A stretch of 64,000 nucleotides of DNA, taken from assembly GCF_900537995.1 (NCBI RefSeq), contig NZ_LR027880.1, forward strand, positions 3,356,001-3,420,000. Reading direction: 5' to 3'. Positions 61,013-64,000 of the stretch are shown one piece after another. The notes beneath the pieces are model-generated. The model was not told where the DNA came from, ran no database searches, and was given only the letters and a program-made list of their open reading frames with translations. The position numbers and the translations under genes were made by a program. The DNA comes from Roseburia intestinalis L1-82. GTDB taxonomy: Bacteria; Bacillota; Clostridia; Lachnospirales; Lachnospiraceae. Numbering within the stretch: the stretch's first letter is position 1; the number at the start of each line of letters is the position of its first letter.

Positions 61013-61825
61013 CTATAATCCAAGATTATTAAGCTTTCTACGTTTTTCTTCTACGGTAGACGTTGTATAGATGCGGGTCGTTTCAATGCTCGTATGCCCT
61101 AACAGATCTGCAAGCTCTGCAAGGTTTCCATAGCGCTCCATATAGCTGATTGCGAAAAAATGCCGAAAACTATGGGGATGAACCTTTTCTTTTTTAATCC
61201 CAACCATATCCCCAAGATATGCGATCATTTTATAAACAGTGATACGGTTGATCGGATCTCCTCCTCTTCCCCGAAATATGATTCCATCATTTTCTTTTTC
61301 CTCTCTGCAAAATTTTTTTAATTCACGGATCAGAACATCCGGTAAATAAACGTCTCTGATTTTCCCTTTATTATAAACCTGCACTCTTCCAGTCTCTAAT
61401 GTTTCGACTGTAATATATTGGAGCTCACTGACACGTATTCCGGTAAGTGCCAATGTCCTCATAATATAATAATATTTTTTCCTGCCACTGCTTTTTGCAT
61501 AATTTAACAATTCCTGATACTCTTTCCGGCTAATGACATTTTCCACACTGCGTTTTTTCTGCACTTTTAATGTCTTTATAGATGCCTGCCCGCATTCTAA
61601 ATATCTTAAATATCGATTTACCGCTATAACATAAAGATTGATCGTCGCAGGAGAAAGGTCCTCCTCCCGTAATTTTTCTCTGTAAAGCATCGTCCGATCT
61701 TTTGTAATTTCCTTTCCATTTAAATACCGGACAAATTTTTCCGCCTCCCTCAGATACACCTGCCTGGTCTGTTTCGAAAGTTCACTCTGCTTTAAATATT
61801 CTTCATACCCTTCAAACTGTTTCAT
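61013..61825 (-). CDS. Tyrosine recombinase (XerC/D-like integrase)
   Basis: 270 residues. The N-terminal SAM-like core-binding domain (LSPATINLYVIAVNRYLRYL) is followed by a catalytic domain. Its residues are Arg in ALTGIRVSELQ, Lys in VYNKGKIRDVYL, His/Arg in HPHSFRHFFAISY, His in LADLLGHTSIE, and the nucleophile Tyr in TTRIYTTSTVEEKRRK. All six are present. The size fits a stand-alone recombinase rather than a phage integrase. It is encoded between a sugar kinase and the large surface protein; targets are unknown. Confidence 0.93.
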   Translation of the reverse strand: MKQFEGYEEYLKQSELSKQTRQVYLREAEKFVRYLNGKEITKDRTMLYREKLREEDLSPATINLYVIAVNRYLRYLECGQASIKTLKVQKKRSVENVISRKEYQELLNYAKSSGRKKYYYIMRTLALTGIRVSELQYITVETLETGRVQVYNKGKIRDVYLPDVLIRELKKFCREEKENDGIIFRGRGGDPINRITVYKMIAYLGDMVGIKKEKVHPHSFRHFFAISYMERYGNLAELADLLGHTSIETTRIYTTSTVEEKRRKLNNLGL

Positions 61826-61891
61826 ATGACTACCTCCATTTTCCTAATAGTTTTTCCACAAAATATAAAATTATCATACAGAGGAAAATAA

Positions 61892-61933
61892 CAAAAAAAC
61901 TGCCGTTTCATGTTGGCTTCATGAAACGGCAGT
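61892..61933 (-). terminator. Terminator of the KDG kinase gene
   Basis: ACTGCCGTTTCATG (61899-61912) pairs perfectly with CATGAAACGGCAGT (61920-61933). On the minus strand it is followed by seven T residues. Confidence 0.92.
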
Positions 61934-62047
61934 CCGTCATTGTCTGCACAGTCTAAATGGGTAAAAAGACCACGCATTACCTGCTTGTCACAGGTGTTAT
62001 ATTAAATTAGGGAAAGGAATTAACAAAATGATTTTGTCGTAATTTTA

Positions 62048-63073
62048 TTATCTCTGAACACGTCCAGAAGCATCTCCGCCAGCTAATTTCTTAACTTCGT
62101 CAACGCTTACCATGTTGAAGTCACCTTCTACGGAATGTTTCAGACAGCTTGCTGCTACTGCGAACTCGATGGTATCCTGTGGAGCATAATCGTTTAAGCA
62201 TGCGTAAATTAATCCGCCGCCGAAAGAATCACCGCCACCAACACGGTCAACGATGTGCATTAAATACTCTTTGGAGAAGTAGCTCTGTCCATCCTCGTAA
62301 AGCATTGCTGCCCAACGGTTATCATTTGCAGAGATAGATGTTCTTAATGTGATTGCAACTTTCTTGAATCCGAAACGGTCTGTTAATTTCTGTGCAACCT
62401 CTTTGTATCCTTCTTTATTTAACTCGCCTGCAGTTACCTCTGTACCTTCAGACTTGATACCGAATACGTCGTTTGCATCTTCCTCGTTGGAGATACATAC
62501 GTCTACATATTTGCAAAGTTCACCCATAACCTGGCCTGCTTTTTCTTTGGACCATAATTTATTACGGTAGTTTAAGTCGCAGCTTACAGTGATTCCTTTT
62601 GCTTTTGCAGCTTTACATGCCTCTAAGCAGATTGCTGCCACATTATCGCCAAGTGCCGGTGTAATTCCGGTAAAGTGGAACCAGTCTGCACCGTCGAAAA
62701 TTTTATCCCAGTCAAAATCAGCTGTTGTAGCTGTTGCAATGGAAGAACCTGCACGGTCATATACAACTTTGGATGGTCTCTGGCTTGCGCCCTTCTCCAA
62801 GAAGTAGATACCAACACGGTCACCACCGCGAACGATGTCAGATGTGTCAACACCATACTGTCTTAACGCATTCACTCCAGCCTGTCCGATCTCATGTGCC
62901 GGAAGCTTTGTAACAAAGCTTGCATCCATACCATAGTTTGCTAAGGAAACTGCAACGTTAGCCTCTCCTCCGCCGTATGTTGCGCCGTAGGATGTAGCCT
63001 GTACAAAACGATAATATCCTTCCGGTGCAAGACGAAGCATGATCTCACCAAATGTAACAACTTTCTTTGCCAT
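62048..63073 (-). CDS. kdgK: PfkB-family sugar kinase, 2-keto-3-deoxygluconate kinase type
   Basis: 341 residues. The start VVTFGEIMLRLAPEGYYRFV with YGGGEANVAVSLANYGMDAS is typical of KdgK. The C-terminal signature DRVGGGDSFGGGLIYACLN holds the catalytic Asp. It phosphorylates 2-keto-3-deoxygluconate, the product of the unsaturated-uronate pathway that would follow GH88. AGGAGG precedes the ATG. A strong promoter and overlapping palindromes lie upstream. It is divergent from a second PfkB gene. Confidence 0.88.
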   Translation of the reverse strand: MAKKVVTFGEIMLRLAPEGYYRFVQATSYGATYGGGEANVAVSLANYGMDASFVTKLPAHEIGQAGVNALRQYGVDTSDIVRGGDRVGIYFLEKGASQRPSKVVYDRAGSSIATATTADFDWDKIFDGADWFHFTGITPALGDNVAAICLEACKAAKAKGITVSCDLNYRNKLWSKEKAGQVMGELCKYVDVCISNEEDANDVFGIKSEGTEVTAGELNKEGYKEVAQKLTDRFGFKKVAITLRTSISANDNRWAAMLYEDGQSYFSKEYLMHIVDRVGGGDSFGGGLIYACLNDYAPQDTIEFAVAASCLKHSVEGDFNMVSVDEVKKLAGGDASGRVQR

Positions 63074-63097
63074 GATTTTAATCCTCCTAAAAATAAT

Positions 63098-63165
63098 GTT
63101 TCACATTGTGAAACTGCGTTTCAAAATTTATATTTTTATTATAACACCGAAAAACAGAATGTCAA
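63098..63165 (-). promoter_or_regulatory. Promoter and overlapping operators of the KDG kinase gene
   Basis: On the minus strand TTGACA (63160-63165), a 16-bp spacer and TATAAT (63138-63143). Downstream lie two overlapping perfect dyads: GTTTCACATTGTGAAAC (63098-63114) and TGAAACTGCGTTTCA (63109-63123). They share a GAAAC arm, so a repressor could bind in two registers. The motif is reminiscent of KdgR-type operators, but the regulator is not in the window. Confidence 0.75.
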
Positions 63166-63219
63166 ACATGTTTTTACTTTAATGCAATTTTTATAGGTTC
63201 TGTTATTTTGGTTCAAAAA

Positions 63220-63274
63220 AATTGTGAAATATTTGCAATTATCTCTTTTTTATTTTTGAAATATGTTATATAAT
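63220..63274 (+). promoter_or_regulatory. Candidate regulatory region of the second PfkB gene
   Basis: An imperfect 21-bp palindrome, AATTGTGAAATATTTGCAATT (63220-63239 and one more base), lies upstream of a TATAAT (63269-63274) that lacks a good -35. The ATG is about 150 bp further on. The rest of 63275-63421 shows only AT-rich sequence with short GGTTC/GAAC inverted repeats. Confidence 0.35.
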
Positions 63275-63421
63275 ACATATGTATTGGTTCATAATATAGA
63301 ACTTAGTTTTGTAATATGAAACCATTGGATATGATAACACTGATTTATGTTTTTCAAAATGTTTTGTCGTAAATCAGGCATACATATATATCACACTATC
63401 TATTTTTAAGGAGGATTTTCC

Positions 63422-64000
63422 ATGGACCGCAAATATGATGTCATCACATTAGGAGAGATTCTGCTTCGTCTTTCCACCCCGATCAACGGACGTCTTGCAC
63501 AGGGCGATACTTTAATGAAACATTTAGGAGGTGCCGAGTTAAATATCGCTTCCGAGATCGGACAACTCGGCTTAAAGACAGCAATGATCTCTAAGATTCC
63601 TAACAATCTGCTCGCCGCATTCATCAAAAACCAGATGAACGCTTCCCGCGTCAGTGAAAATTACCTGATCTCCGACACTGCAGATGACAGCCGCATCGGT
63701 GTTTACTATTACGAATATGGTTCCTATCCGCGCAAACCGCGTGTCGTCTACGACAGGAAACATTCTTCCATCAATAACATAGACATCAAAGATGTGCCGG
63801 AAACCATGTTTTATAACACACGCCTGTTCCACACCAGTGGGATCACCTTAGGTCTTGGCGGCAACGCACAGAAATTTGCGATCGAATGTATCCGCAAATT
63901 CAAAGAGCAGGGAACCCTGATCTCTTTTGATGTCAACTACCGTGCCAATCTCTGGACCGGCGAGGAGGCAAGAGCCTGCATCGAGCAGATTCTTCCTTAT
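63422..64000 (+). CDS. Second PfkB-family sugar kinase, 5' part
   Basis: ATG at 63422 with AAGGAGG upstream; 193 codons are open to the right edge of the window. It starts MDRKYDVITLGEILLRLSTP, with KHLGGAELNIASEIGQLGLK as the sugar-binding region and VYDRKHSSINN further on, like KDG kinases. The catalytic C-terminal motif is outside the window. It resembles the product of the divergent gene at 62048 in layout but is clearly a different protein. The substrate is not fixed by what is visible. Confidence 0.88.
   Translation, partial: MDRKYDVITLGEILLRLSTPINGRLAQGDTLMKHLGGAELNIASEIGQLGLKTAMISKIPNNLLAAFIKNQMNASRVSENYLISDTADDSRIGVYYYEYGSYPRKPRVVYDRKHSSINNIDIKDVPETMFYNTRLFHTSGITLGLGGNAQKFAIECIRKFKEQGTLISFDVNYRANLWTGEEARACIEQILPY

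Overview
The window reads as a chromosomal segment of a gut Lachnospiraceae species, most like Roseburia. This is inference from gene content, from the moderate-to-low GC composition, from AGGAGG-type ribosome sites, and from the order relA/spoT, MBL hydrolase, hemZ, hisS, aspS, which is common in Clostridia. No rRNA, tRNA or CRISPR array was seen.

Region 1 (1-22.3 kb) is a Gram-positive polysaccharide utilisation locus. It encodes GH27 (partial), GH127, GH2 beta-glucuronidase, GH43, GH35, a GH2 beta-galactosidase, GH88 unsaturated glucuronyl hydrolase and a GH78 rhamnosidase-like enzyme. It also carries an LplABC-type sugar ABC transporter, a MATE transporter, a LacI regulator and an AraC regulator. 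None of the enzymes shows a signal peptide, so the picture is uptake of oligosaccharides and cytoplasmic debranching of a rhamnose/glucuronate/galactose/arabinose glycan such as an arabinogalactan or plant gum. An IS630-type element sits inside the first permease gene; removing it with one TA restores the reading frame exactly. The LacI gene and the transporter operon share the same promoter-operator layout.

Region 2 (22.3-25.5 kb) holds aspS and hisS. Region 3 (25.5-36.7 kb) lies between hisS and hemZ and looks like an inserted accessory island. It contains an IS1634-type element flanked by a 121-bp direct repeat that duplicates the hisS promoter, a broken AraC gene, and a lactose-type module (two AraC regulators, GPH symporter, LacZ). 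It also holds a membrane-bound XRE regulator and remnants of an IS256 transposase and another gene.

Region 4 (36.7-50.7 kb) is a long co-directional run of housekeeping genes: hemZ, an MBL hydrolase, relA/spoT, a GNAT, a secreted glycosidase-like protein, pyrD, pyrK, pyrC, hflX, a TPR lipoprotein and a second GNAT.

Region 5 (50.7-54.8 kb) runs the other way. After a tandem repeat and a long hairpin comes a four-gene unit: an ECF sigma factor, an RsiV-like anti-sigma, an MBOAT acyltransferase and a membrane-anchored SGNH esterase. This looks like a lysozyme-sensing switch driving a PatA/PatB-like peptidoglycan O-acetylation pair, and it is the strongest candidate for a little-described system here.

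Region 6 (54.8-64 kb) has a DUF4317 protein, a CarD-type regulator, a large Ig-like surface protein, a tyrosine recombinase with a palindrome-rich gap between them, and two divergent PfkB sugar kinases of the 2-keto-3-deoxygluconate type. These kinases could finish the catabolism of the unsaturated glucuronate released in Region 1.
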